Assembly (NCBI GenBank): GCA_029834535.1
Contig: JAQMWT010000113.1
Span: forward strand, 1 to 64,000
Length of the DNA stretch: 64,000 bases
Source: Chrysophaeum taylorii
Taxonomy: Eukaryota; Sar; Pelagophyceae; Pelagomonadales; Pelagomonadaceae
Direction of reading: 5' to 3'
Shown here: one piece after another, positions 40,900 through 51,586 of the stretch
How positions within the stretch are numbered: the stretch's first letter is position 1
Layout: each line of letters starts with the position of its first letter
The notes under the pieces: model-generated
Seen by the model: the letters and a program-made list of their open reading frames with translations, nothing else
Told to the model about the DNA's origin: nothing
Database searches by the model: none
Program-made: the position numbers and the translations under genes

Positions 40900-42087
40900 G
40901 TGACATAGAGCCAGATTCGTCGGCGGTAGCGTCAGAAGATGGAGAAGAGGCCGGAGTAGGGGACGAAGAAGGAGGAGCTGAAGGAGGTGGGGAGTGCCCC
41001 CTCTGAGGATGAGGAGTCCTTGTCCCCTCTGAATGACATGGTCTTGGATAGTGGTGTGGGGTGTGAGCGAGAAAGGCGCGGAAGGAGCGTGTGGCGGAGG
41101 AGCTAGTTCAGGATCAGGAGTAGGATGCTGCAACATGTAGAGGAATTGCAGCTTGGACGAAACACGAATTTGTCCGTTTTCAGGGTTGAGGACGACGTCA
41201 GCGAGATGGTCGACGCGTGGGGAGACGAGCGGGTTTTGTGCGTTGGCGCAACAGAGATACAGATATTTGCGGCGGCACGGTTCCCACTTGTGGTGTTCAT
41301 GGGGCTCCAATAGGAGGTAACATTCAGCGCCAAAAATCTTGAGCATATCGTGTTGGGGAGTGCTGAGTTGGTTGTAGAGTAGCTGTTGCGGACTCAGAAT
41401 AGCATGATGAATGCGCTCGAGCGTGGCGTTCGGGAGAAGGTTATAGCTTTGAACGGTGTGTATCACCGCCCATGGGAACATGATAGCGGGTTCCACGATC
41501 TTGGCGCCACGATAGTGAGCATTAAGGAGAGAACGAAGGCGAGTTGAGGAGGCGGAGGCGATGAAACCGATGGCAGACTCAACTTCAAAGTTAAAGTGGT
41601 GCATGTACGGCGGGAAGGCAATGAGTTGAATGCCCTTATCGACGCGGTACGGGGAGGTAATGTGCTGGCTAAAGTAAGGCTTGAATGCATCGGAGTAGAG
41701 GGTGCGCATGTGCACATTGAGTTGTGTACGACAGAAGTCATACACAAAATCCAGAGCTTGAGTGAACTCCGTGGCGTTGGTGGTGCGTGTAAAGTACACC
41801 AAGAGAAATTTCGAAATGAGTTCCTTGAAGACGATGATATGTGTGAAGCCTCCCCATTCGGATGGGATGGTCACATAGCCGCCGTCGCACGCCCAGACTT
41901 CACCGGCTTTGTGGGTTTGCTCAAAGAAGGCTTGGTCGCATTGAAATGCTTGTGCGGGTGGCGCTTGTTGTGTGCGATGCAGTCGGTGCATAAGTCGCGA
42001 TATATATGGTATGTCAGAAGCAGAGAATCCAGGGCGAGCAAGTACGTTGGGGGCCTTGGCAGCGACGTTGTCGGGGCAGTGATGCAC
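40900..42087 (-). pseudogene. integrase region of copia element 2
   Basis: Catalytic-core residues in order: Asp in WACDGGYV, Asp in TLYSDAFKPYF and Glu in FEVESAIGF, the D,D-35-E pattern of retroelement integrases, followed by YNLLPNATLERIHHAILSP and FGAECYLLLEPHEHHKW, the region linking to the C-terminal domain of copia integrases. Confidence 0.85.
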
Positions 42088-42519
42088 CCGGTGAAAGCGA
42101 TTAGCACGTTCTTTGGCATTGAGATATTCGGTGGATCCGTGTGCGAGGACTTACGAAGAATTGGATGAGCGGGAATGTGCCGTTTGCGCCGAACATCGAA
42201 CTTGAGTTCGGTGTCTAAGGCAGTGGAGGCGGTGCGTCGTCATCCTGGTGCACAGCAGGGTCACTTGGAGGTGCATCCTCATTATCACGAGTAGCGAGAG
42301 TATCTTCGTAGGACGACGATATATAGTTTAACGACATTTCGGTCAAGCAGTTGCTGGAAATAGACATCATAAAAGATTGTGCCAAAGACAAGGTATCTGT
42401 GCTGCACGTGGTGGAGGCTTGGTCAACGGTCATGAAATTGGATACATAGGATTTCTTCGTCACGGCAGCAGTATGTTGGAAGGTAGGGTCCAACATAAGG
42501 GATTTAATATCGGCGACGA

Positions 42520-44205
42520 TGAGCGAAAGGTGCTTGTACAGAGTGCTGTACGTACCGGCAGGCAGAGCATTGCTGAGCATGTCACAGCAAAGGTCATGGC
42601 GTAGAGACAAGAGGAAAGATTCCTGTTGTTTGGTGTGGTTGTTAGCACGAATCAACTCCGGTCGAGTGGGGTAGCGTAATTTCCCGTTGCGAGGGTCGAG
42701 TAAAATAATATTGGCATACCCTCGGACGGTTGGCAATGGAGCAAGCATTGAGTGGATTTTAGAGCCGAGTTTGCGGTCACTTCCACGAAGGTACCCTATA
42801 TAGCGACTATGAGATAGGTGATGATCTTCCAGAGCAAAAGAGAATCCTTGTAATCGAAAGAGTTGTCGGTGGCCTTGTAGGTAAGGCAGCCAGGCATCAC
42901 GAGAGCGCATCTGGACACGAGGTTTTGTATGGCGGTGCCATAGGTGGTAGCGGAGCCAACTTGGGGAAGGGCTTGGACTATCCACAAGTAACCCATAAAC
43001 GGCTCCAGATATATGGACCTGTCCCGGTCGCGGGGGATGTCGGAAGCAGTGAACGTATACGTGCTCCCAAAGGCGTTGATGGGAGTGGAGTTTTTGTGGT
43101 GGCGTTCTCTATGGTGAGGTTGCCGTCGGAATGGTGGCCACCAGTTAAGAAGTAGGAGTTGTGTGATGTTGATGAGGTTGTAAGTAATAACCTGTGTGAC
43201 GGTTGGTTAGTTTCGAAAACGGTTATGTAATAGGACACAGGAGTGGGTGAGTTAGTAGTAAGCTTGCAAACACGTTATAGAGGATTGTAAAAATCTTGAC
43301 GTGTATAGGATGTGTTGCATTGGGTAATGGCTCCATAGAGGAGCGTTTAAAGCACAACTGATGGTAAGTACACTCGGATTGAACAGAGTGAGTACGTTGC
43401 TCGTGAGCCTGTTGTGAGTGAAGGCGAAGTAGTAACATATTGAGGGATTCAAGGTCAGCCATAGTAAGCTGAGCAGAACCTGTGCGAGAGTAAGGTGCAA
43501 ACGTTTTAGGAACGGGTATATATGGAGGATCGGGAACACCCGGATCCAGTCTTTAGATATGTGGTTAGGTAGCCAAAGGCGCTTGGGAATAGCTTGTAGA
43601 TCATCCACGATCTTTAGGAAGGGGCGTGGATGGAGGATGGGCCACGATGATAGTTTAATTGGTCCAGTAGAATATCTGCGTGCGACGCATATCCACCTTT
43701 CTCTAGATTGGTAGTCGCCACATAGGTAGGTCGGGAACCTATCAACAACATCGACACAGTAATCAAGGGTAGTATAGATAAGGTTGGCCACTGTGATGTG
43801 GTCTTGATGACAGTACTTATGCGGAGGCGTCATCTCAGCCAGTAGTACCAAGGGCTGGAGTAGCTTGATGACAGACAGCATGCTGTCGAAAAGAGAATCG
43901 TCCAGCAGACTGTATAAGTCTTCTGACTTTTTTTGTTTTAGTAAATTCCTGTTTGTGCAGGGCGGAGTGATCTCAATTATATCACAATAGAATGTGCGCC
44001 TTTCCTCGGGTGAGATTAGGTGGAGATGGTTAATAAAGGCGGGGAGAGATTCAAATAATAGTACAGTAGGAAAACGGTGGCGTAACATACGAACAAGCGT
44101 ATCATCAGACTCAACAACAACTTTTACATTGATATTTAAGCCTAAGTCATTAGTGGCTTGAGACAGGAACGCCGGAGTTGACAAACCAGAACAAAGTAAC
44201 ATGAC
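42520..44205 (-). pseudogene. cytosine-C5 DNA methyltransferase-like domain of copia element 2
   Basis: On the minus strand the motifs of C5 methyltransferases appear in order: motif I-like MLLCSGLSTPAFLSQA (44.20 kb), motif II VVVESDD (44.11 kb), acid after motif III, motif IV IIEITPPCTNRN with a Pro-Cys pair (43.97 kb), motif VI LLAEMTPP (43.84 kb), motif VIII GDYQSRERWICVARR (43.71 kb), a long variable region, then motif IX-like LRYPTRPELIRA (42.65 kb) and motif X-like LSNALPAGTYSTL (42.54 kb). Spacing from motif I to VIII is close to that of bacterial M.HhaI, recalled from memory. The same order protease-methyltransferase-integrase is seen in element 1. In live enzymes the Pro-Cys supplies the nucleophile. 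The T-x-x-S-L-N-Y copy at 42324-42344 sits between this domain and integrase. Confidence 0.8.
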
Positions 44206-44599
44206 AGAGGGTTTGCGGAGATTGAACTCTTGTGAGAGAAAAACTGGCCGTGCGAGTAGTCAACTCAACGGCTGCGTATTTTGCTGAACAAATTTGTTCT
44301 GTTTCCGAAGATTGAGAACCAAAGGGCGAATCCACGGTCTGGTAAAACTCGTTGGAGTAGGTAATTGTAATATGCTAGTAGCTCCCTGTTTTCATGGTAT
44401 CGCTTGAGGGGAAATGCAAGGGAGCGAAGTTCCAGCCGCTTGTCGCGCGCGATGTTGTAAGTGATACAAGGGAGAGCGGGTAAATTAGCTGCGACATAGT
44501 GTATGGGTATACGTACATCTTTGTCTATGCGGCTCGTGACAGCGCTGAGCTTTGGCTCAGCTCGATCGTTGAACACGGTGGTAAGATTGGTCTGGTTCC

Positions 44600-44960
44600 A
44601 TTCGAGCATGCTCAGGATAGCGAGATGTCGGTCATGCACTGGTTGAAGACATAAAGCGAAGTCGATCTTAACGTAGCCAACTTGTGGATGATCTGGTAGG
44701 GGAATAACGATGTTGCGTGTTAACATCATGTGTGATGCCCGTTGTTGTCCTGTTGCCGTCTGAATAACAATCGGAGCGTATGTGGAGTCCAATGGAATTA
44801 TATGATTGGGTATTGCGAAATCGTAGGTGGACATCAATGAGATGGTAGCACAAGAGTCAAAATATAGAAAAGAGCAATGTGGAGGGACACTGTTTACCTT
44901 CATGTAGTTGGTGAGGAAGGCGTTTTCCGAATGTGGGCAAGTAGTGGAGAGGCTGGCGGT
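44600..44960 (-). pseudogene. aspartic protease region of copia element 2
   Basis: The word LYFDSCATISLMS at about 44.85 kb has the D-S-x-A-T form of the retroelement protease active site, followed by strands GQQRASHMMLTRNIVIPL and HLAILSMLEWNQ where the flap and second half would be. Confidence 0.65.
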
Positions 44961-46116
44961 AAAGAAGTTCTTCAGCAATAACAGATTCGTTGGAATAATG
45001 ATCGGTTGAACAGGTGGTGATGGTTCGTCAGCCTCATCAGCCATGCCGTGCTTTTCGTCAAATGACGATAGAGAAGTGTGATCGGCATCCCTTTTGGTTT
45101 CGGCTTGTGATGGTAGGTTGAGGGCAGATTGGACCTGTGAAGATAGCGAGGACAATAATGCTGGTGGTAAAGCCGAGATGGCGGAAGCGGTAAAGAGGTT
45201 AGACACAGTATTGGAAGGATTACCCTGTGTGTTTGTAGTAGGAGGAGTTGTTGTTGGGGTGGGAGCAGTAACGACAGTATGGTGTTGTGGCTCCACGTAG
45301 TTTAACGACTTTTCGGTCGAGGATAGATGAACGTCTACATCATAAATGATGTCTTCTGCAAACATGAGCTGTTCGTTTAGACGAAGTAAACTACTGTTGT
45401 CCTCAGTAGATGTCGTTGACAGGATATCGGCTGATTGTAGCAAAGTCTCAAATAACTTGTTGATATTCTGTTGTAGCTGAGCCGTGGTATCATTATCTGT
45501 CACATGCTTCGTGAGTTCGCTACACTGTTCTCGCAGGGTGTTTAAGGTGTGGTTTGTTCGATCTAATAATTTCATGTTAGACCGAGAGGACCTGTCAAAA
45601 GTGCGGGGGTAAATTGGACGGTCATGGGACTGTCCGGCAGTTTTCTTGGTGACGTAAGAATCACCAGGACGATAATACGATAAATCGCTGCGAGAGAAAG
45701 GCTGGCGAGCATCATTAGAGTTACGCAAGCGTCTAGCATTAAACGTGGAAGATGTACCAGGTTGGGACGAAGTGATGAAGGCGAGTGTGTTAGCAGTTTG
45801 AGTCAGACTTTTGTCCGATGAGTCCAAAGTATGTGTAAGTACTAACTTTGGCTTTGGTTGAGATGATAAACCTTTGACATAGGGTTGCCAAGAAACAGGG
45901 CGTTCTAAGCGTCTTTTGTTCGACCCATTTGATACGACATTGTAAAGGTCTAATGCGTATTCTAAAATGTAGCTTGGGTTGGTAGGGTGACACAATCGTT
46001 CAGCTTCTGGTACAGGTCGAGATGAAGATCGGGTTTCGTACATATAACACCAATCTACCCAACCACGATCATAACGGTTGTTGCTGGTATTATCGGCATA
46101 GTGCCGATGTATCTCT

Positions 46117-47121
46117 TCATAGATTTTTTCTGCAAAGAGTGCCAAAGTCGAATTGAAGGTCAGTCTCTTCCTGGTTAAGTTGGTAAGAGATTTGCCTAAA
46201 TGCTAGGACAGCTTCGATAAATACATGGACATACCAGTTAGGATTATAAACAACAGAGTTAAATTGCTGTTTCAAATAAGACACATCAGTAGTCGTAACA
46301 GACTCGTAGTGACTAAAGGCGATGAGCATAATAGCTCGAGCCTTGTTGGGTAAATAACTTTTGTTGTATACCTCATTGATGGCGGGCCAGGCCGCAAGTG
46401 CCGGTTTTCCAACACTTTCAAGATTGAAGTAAGTATGCAAGAATGTAGCGTACGTGTTCTGGTAGGTGTGCCAGTCAGCTGCAGTTAACGAAGACATGGT
46501 AACCGGGGCACGAACACGGGTGTCGAAAGCTAGTGCCTTCGGGTGCGCGCGATTTAAGATTCGTTCCTCTTCTAAGAAACGAGCATTGATTTCAGGACGT
46601 AATGCCTTGACTTCATAGTCGTAACAGACAGTAGTTAGCTGAGCTACTTCTGCATCAGGTAAGTGGGGGAAAGCTTCGTTGGTGAAATGCCATTCCTGAT
46701 ACTCAGGGGGCAACTCATCAACAGCTAAACGGAGATCAGCAGCCCTATCGGTCTTCCATTCCAGGAAAACGCGATCGAGAATTTGATTCCGGAGGATTTC
46801 GTAGTCCTTGCATGACCGAGTATATGCTTCATACGAGTCGTACTCGAGGAAAGCATCGGCATGACTGGACCGTAGTAATTGCTTGATATGCTTGATTTGC
46901 AAGGATACCTTGCGGTTCTGAAGCTGAAAGCGGTTGCCCTCATTAAGAAACTCAACTACAGGAGCTTCGAGCTTCAATATATCCGCACCTGTGATCGCCT
47001 TGGGTGCGGCTCGTACTGCGTGTTCTGCCATAGCAGTTGACGGGGAACCTGTGGGTTCAGTCACGCAGTTGACAAAGTCTAGACATTCTAAGGGGGTCTG
47101 TCTATCGGTGTCTATGTACAC
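46117..47121 (-). pseudogene. gag-like region of copia element 2
   Basis: An open stretch of about 334 codons, helix-rich and charged (LKLEAPVVEFLNEGNRFQLQ, TYATFLHTYFNLESVGKPAL, KARAIMLIAFSHYESV), lies first in the element and ahead of the protease. It fits a capsid-like protein by position. Confidence 0.65.
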
Positions 47122-47436
47122 TCATCGATTTTTCGATGGAAAATGTGTCTATATGACGACTGTGCAAGCTGTGAGTCCAGAGTAGTGTCGCTAAGCGTAG
47201 TCGCTCAGGCAGCTGGTTAGTTTTGGTGCTCTCAAGGAGCTTGTTAAGCATTGCCATGTAATGTACGAGTGGACGTACCCAAAATATTCCATAACATGTG
47301 TGCAAGAGTACAGGTTAGCCAATTACACACCCATCAACATTAACATGGCAATACGATGCTATGAACAGGTGCACACAAGGTTACACGATCACGTGTGCAA
47401 AAAGATATTATATACAGCCCAATGGTAATGGCGATA

Positions 47437-48564
47437 CAAGTGCAGGCCAGTAAGTTCACCTAGTCCCAATCTCTAACCCCAGTAAGTTCACCTAATCCCA
47501 GTAAGTTTCATATAAGTTCACCTGGTCAGTAAGTTCACCTAGTCCAAATCTCTAACCCCAGTAAGTTCGGCGTAAACCCACTCGTGCTCACACCCACTCC
47601 TTCGAGCTCGTCGCTCTCGCCTCCGCCAATCTAAGCTGCTTTGATCCGCACACGCCGCTAACCTTTGAGTTTACTCTAAAACCCCCAGTAAGTTCATCTG
47701 GTCCCAGTAAGTTCACCTGGTCACTATATTCACCTAATCCCAATCTCTAACTCCAGTAAATTCACCTGGTCCCAGTAAGTTCACCTATAGTGCGCGTGCA
47801 GACGCCGGGAGGGGGCTTATCGGTATTGCGCAGCACGTGTGGGGTAGGGTGGAGTCGTCGACCCAGATGATTATATCCTCGGGGTTGCCGATCGACAGGG
47901 AGCCACGTAGAGCTGGACGTGGCAGAAGACGGGTTTGGGCAAGAGGACGCCGACCTCGCGGCGCGTCTGGCCCTGGCTCTTGTGGCCCTGGCTCTTGTTG
48001 ATCGTTTGGCGTCGGTGGGGCTTGAGGGATACAGGTTGGAGGAGCCTCGGTGACACGACACGATCGATCATGTATCTGGTACCGTTGCAGTGGCCGTGCG
48101 ACGGGTCGAGGTTGCGAAGACTTTAAGCTCGCGATCAAAGTCAGCATACCGTTGGTTGTCAGGGAGTTGAAAACTCTACTGTAAAGAGCGAGGCGTCGGC
48201 TTCCGACCCAACCTAGTCGGCCGAAAAGAACTCCGACGCCTCGTCTTCGGGAAAAAAAGGCCGCGGTCATGCGCGCGTTGTCAGCATCGACAACATCGTT
48301 TCGACGGGGCGTGAGAATGGCGCGCTGAAAGAGCCGCCGCGGGTCGTGGAAACAGTCTGCGAGGTCGCCGTAGACGGCTTGGAGGATCACTGCCTGGCTC
48401 TCGCGCCTACCTGATCCTTACCCTAAATCGAGGGTTAAACAAACAAACAAACAGACAGAAGACAGACAGACAGACAGACAAACAGACAAACATCTGTCGA
48501 TTAGTAGTTAGGACAAACAGACAGACAGACAAACAGACAAACATATGTCGATTAGTAGTAAGGA
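47437..48564 (-). mobile_element. Helitron H3, complete ends, nested in the copia LTR
   Basis: The minus strand starts TCCTTACTACTAATCGACAT at 48564 (preceded by A) and ends CTGGCCTGCACTTG at 47437 (followed by T); 1128 bp. Taking it out gives GGCGATA/TATTGAC, an A-T target with no duplication, as Helitrons use. Inside: a second internal 5'-like word, TTTG/TCTG repeats, the broken helicase C-terminus (about 48400-47830) and a minisatellite of AAGTTCACCTGGTCCCAGT units. In its helicase piece a 15-bp tandem insertion makes KSQGHKSQGQ. Confidence 0.8.
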
Positions 48565-48989
48565 TATTGACAAGCGTGTCACATGTCGAGGCTAGGTCGG
48601 CGCGGTAACGACCCAATACCCATAGGTTACGTGCATGTTGACACATGGTTTCTCAGGGACCCGCCTGGGCCGATAACCTGCAGAGCATTTAGCAAGCAGT
48701 GGTAAGTCACCTGGGGAACCATCCCGTCTCATCGTGAACGTCTGGAAAGGCTAATTCGGGGAATGAAGGTTATGTTCCCTATATCCTCAGAACACGACAG
48801 GCGGCATCTAGAACTACACGAGAAAGGTTAGGTGTATAGTGCTACATACCTCGGGACGCGCTAGGCCATGATGATGAGCGTAGGCACAAATCAGAGGACT
48901 ATTTGATTGTGTAGAAAGGAAGAAGAAGGGTAAGGAAGAGATCACGTTCTCAACGGACAGATAAGGGTAAGAGGCAGCAGATTTCTCTG

Positions 48990-49182
48990 TATCTCCAAAA
49001 ACAAGTGGTCCCCGGCACTCCAGATACGTACCGTGCTCCTCTCCATCCAAGCCCTCCTCTCCGCGCCAAACCCCGACGATCCCCTCGACAACACCGTCGC
49101 TGAGCTCTGGAAGACCGACCCCGACGCGGCCCACGCCAAGGCCACCGAGTGGACGAGGACCTACGCCCGCGCTGCCGCCTAA
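48990..49182 (+). pseudogene. UBE2N: 3' fragment of ubiquitin-conjugating enzyme Ubc13/UBE2N, unit 1
   Basis: Reads [14 protein letters not shown] then [31 protein letters not shown] and a final [12 protein letters not shown] before TAA at 49180-49182. This is the C-terminal third of Ubc13 (human [42 protein letters not shown]). Ubc13 makes Lys63-linked ubiquitin chains with a Uev partner. The part before ISKNKW, including the active-site Cys, is missing; the copia LTR begins exactly there. The frame is intact but has no start, so it is a gene remnant unless spliced to something upstream. Confidence 0.85.
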
Positions 49183-49450
49183 TCTAGCTACGAAACAAAC
49201 GCGTTTCGAATGCACTCGCTAAGATCCGGCGAGCCCATCGTCACCTTAATATTTAAGTCCGATTTTACATCATCTCGTGCTGCTGCTGCTGCTGCGTCGG
49301 TCTCATCCTACTACCGTCATACCCCCCGACAACGCTGCGGCCGTCTGGAACTGTGACGGACGGACGGACGTCGTCGTCGTACCAGTGATTCAAATCACTT
49401 CACAGGACTTTGCGTGATGACCGTGGTAAAGTGGTTCACGTTCGATTCGT

Positions 49451-50032
49451 TTGCAACAGGCAACCCAATACCGAAAAGCACTCGATACCAAAAACCACCT
49501 CTCGCGCGAGGTCAGTCCCGAGGAGGCCGGCATCTTGAAGGCGCCATCGGCGTCGCGGAAGAAGGACCTCTCTCGTATCCGCATCACCGACGGCCACGGT
49601 TCGGTCGAGCTGTCGGGCGTCCTCGAGGCGCGCGGAGAACAAGAGACTGCTCGGGACACCGTGGAACAAGAGAGAGAAGGACGCGGCGTACGCGGCGCTG
49701 ACGGAGGCCTTTGCCCGTCGCGGCGGTGGCTGCGTCTACGAGGACCTGTCTGCGAGGACCTGCCCGAGGGTGTCACCGCGTGCGAGGCGAGCGGCCTCAA
49801 GATGTGCGAGTTTTTTTGCGGCGACATCAAGGCGCGGGCCTGTTCGAAGGGGAAAACGACGATAAAAAGGAGCGCGATGCTCTTGCTGCCGCTGCGGCTG
49901 TTGCTGCTGGCGACGACGGCGCCGACTAGCCCGACCACCCCCTCCACCCCGACGTTGCGACTCCCCACAGCACCAGTGTGGACCCGTATCGACCTAGTCA
50001 CTGTTCGCTTTGGCTGCTGTCTGGTTTTGTAG
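49451..50032 (+). CDS. unassigned open frame upstream of the glycosyltransferase-like gene, unit 1
   Basis: An open frame with no ATG until MCEFFCGDIKARACSKG, followed by a hydrophobic stretch RSAMLLLPLRLLLLATTAP and a Pro/Thr tail. It repeats in units 2 (about 54686-55183) and 3 (about 59790-60251). Other frames of the same DNA also read openly (for example EKDAAYAALTEAFARRGGGCVYEDL), so the true frame is uncertain and this may be a decayed exon. Weak support. Confidence 0.2.
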   Translation: MQQATQYRKALDTKNHLSREVSPEEAGILKAPSASRKKDLSRIRITDGHGSVELSGVLEARGEQETARDTVEQEREGRGVRGADGGLCPSRRWLRLRGPVCEDLPEGVTACEASGLKMCEFFCGDIKARACSKGKTTIKRSAMLLLPLRLLLLATTAPTSPTTPSTPTLRLPTAPVWTRIDLVTVRFGCCLVL

Positions 50033-50081
50033 TGCCAAAATATAAGTTTCTGTTGAACGGTCACCGCACAATTTGACACAG

Positions 50082-51447
50082 ATGGTTGTCCTTGGTCATG
50101 TCGTGGTCGTCGCGACGATTAGTTTAGCGCGCGGTGAGTGGTTAAGGTGTGCCGCTGAGGGTGAATCCTGCCCTTGCGCCGGCGGTTTGGTTCAATATGG
50201 CGCCTTCGACGACGACGACGACGAGAAGAGGCGCGTTGTCGGCGTGCGAGTGCAGCCCGAGAAGTCGAGCATCGCGTGCACCAACAACGCCTTTGGGTGC
50301 GATCCAGCTCCTAGACGCGACAAGTCGTGTCGATGCGACACTTCGCCTCCGCCGGGGGCTTCCATCAACAGCGTATGCGAAGGCTCGCTTACCTCGGACG
50401 GCATGGTAATCGAACCGAATGATTTCGAAGGCCCGCGGGCCCCGCTATCCGATGCGGCGCGGGCTGTGAGCCGCGCCGCCTGGGTGGAAATACCGGCGCG
50501 GTCGTCTCCGAGTTACCCGCGCAAGTGCGCGGCGGAACTAGGGCTGTCGCCGGCAAAAATTCGAGTCGGGTGACGATCTTTTACAGTCTGACTTTGATCG
50601 GTGACCCGGTGTGCCACGGGTTCGAGATCACGCGCACCCAGCTCCTGTCGATGCGGCTCGCGGGCATTCTGCCCGGCGCCCGGTTCCACGCGTTCGCAAC
50701 CGTCCTGACCGAATCGCCCATCGTCGAGTCGACGGTGCGCGATAGGTGCGGCGACGCCAATCGGACGTCGGCGGAAGCGGTCGCCGAGCTCCTAACCCTG
50801 TTCAACGATCTCACCGACGGTTCGGCAACCTTCAATGTCCAGTTCGAGAACGAATACGAATACCCCGCGCTGCACGCGCTTTGGAACCACGCTCGCGAGC
50901 GATCGCCAAGGCGCAAAAACGAGCTACTGTTGTACTGCCACAACAAGGGCGTCACGCATACGGCAGACGGAGAGCCGATGTGGGGCAGCCCCAGAAGCAC
51001 ACTACCTATGGCTACCGCACTCTCGAGGAGATGGTCGTATTCCGGAACTTCGTGGGGGCGTGGCGCTATATTCCCCCCATCTTTGATCACTACGACCAAG
51101 TCGAGCACCTCTCCATAGCGCCGAGTACTCTTGGAGTTGGCTATTTCAACTTCTGGTGGGCGACACCGGCCTGGATTCGAATGCACGACGAGCCGTCGCG
51201 GCCGTCAGAGATGGCAGGCTTTGAGCGACACTACTTCGAAGCCTGGCTCGGTCACAAAGGCATTCCCCATGAGCTCCAGAGCGACCCGCTCCCGTGCGAG
51301 CGTGGCTTCTCTATCGGCGCCTGCGAGGCCGGCTTCTGCTCCGAGCCAGGTGCGAAAAGCGCCATACGTTATCTCCGACACTACGAATCTATTTTGAAAA
51401 CAGAATTCGGAGAGGTAACGCCCCCGAGCTTCCTCTCATCGCCGTGA
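50082..51447 (+). pseudogene. glycosyltransferase-like gene, unit 1 copy (two 1-base deletions)
   Basis: Starts at ATG 50082 with the same signal peptide (MVVLGHVVVVATISLARG) and Cys-rich module as units 2 and 3. A run of A near 50555 has five bases instead of six, and a run of C near 50990 has four instead of five. Each shifts the frame, splitting the gene into three pieces. Everything else, including the K-G and NFWWA motif DNA, is preserved up to the stop at 51445-51447. Both changes lie in homopolymers, so sequencing error is a real alternative to decay. Confidence 0.75.
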
Positions 51448-51586
51448 GCTGGCTACATGTCTCGCGTCGCGCTAGTTGAACTTCCTTCTCGCATGGGCGG
51501 ACTCTCATGTCATGCGTCGCAGTATAGTTTTCACTTATCGCACTGATCCTCTCTACGAGCGGGCGACGGCGGCCATGCTTGCCTCT

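Larger units (their letters stand above)
37244..45318 (-). repeat. five dispersed copies of a 21-bp sequence inside copia element 2
   Basis: Copies at 45298-45318, 42324-42344, 40156-40176, 38248-38268 and 37244-37264. On the minus strand all read GACCG(A/C)AA or similar, then two variable bases, then TCG(T/C)TAAACTA. In the frame of the surrounding coding DNA each gives T-[A/E]-x-S-L-N-Y. They fall between gag and protease, methyltransferase and integrase, integrase and RT, just after RNase H, and once more downstream. Confidence 0.8.
36167..48990 (-). mobile_element. Ty1/copia retroelement 2 with embedded methyltransferase-like domain (fossil)
   Basis: Order on the minus strand: LTR (about 48.99 kb down to about 47.2 kb, split by Helitron H3), gag-like part (47.12-46.12 kb), protease (about 44.85 kb), cytosine methyltransferase-like domain (44.2-42.5 kb), integrase (about 42.1-41.0 kb), RT-RNase H (40.6-38.3 kb), extra downstream coding-like DNA (38.27-36.7 kb), and a truncated second LTR. 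The LTR pair is recognised from 36167-36479 matching about 48677-48989 with few differences. The left copy follows a purine tract (GAGGGGG on the minus strand) and starts TG. The close LTR match suggests a moderately young insertion. It is broken in about five or six places. At its right edge it abuts a Ubc13 exon, so it seems to have landed in that gene. Confidence 0.85.
47524..51586. repeat. tandem segmental duplication, unit 1 (4063 bp)
   Basis: Begins inside Helitron H3 at GGTCAGTAAGTTCACC and ends at GGCCATGCTTGCCTCT, where the same GGTCAGTAAGTTCACC restarts as unit 2. It holds the 5' part of H3, an uninterrupted LTR piece (48565-48989), a Ubc13 3' fragment, an unassigned Cys-containing frame and a glycosyltransferase-like gene copy. 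It differs from unit 2 mainly by lacking the Helitron at 52961-54041 and by scattered point changes. Confidence 0.85.

Noticed and set aside
48415-48440. CCCTAAA as telomere repeat
   Set aside because: Single occurrence per Helitron copy, not tandem.
48407-48646. frame encoding repeated FVCLFVCLSVCL
   Set aside because: It is only the TTTG/TCTG repeat of the Helitron read as protein; the same applies at 52.5, 57.7 and 62.8 kb.
49390-50079. 229-codon minus-strand open frame repeated in all three units
   Set aside because: Ser/Arg-rich, lies antisense to other open frames in GC-rich DNA and overlaps the promoter of the glycosyltransferase-like gene; repetition is due to the duplication.
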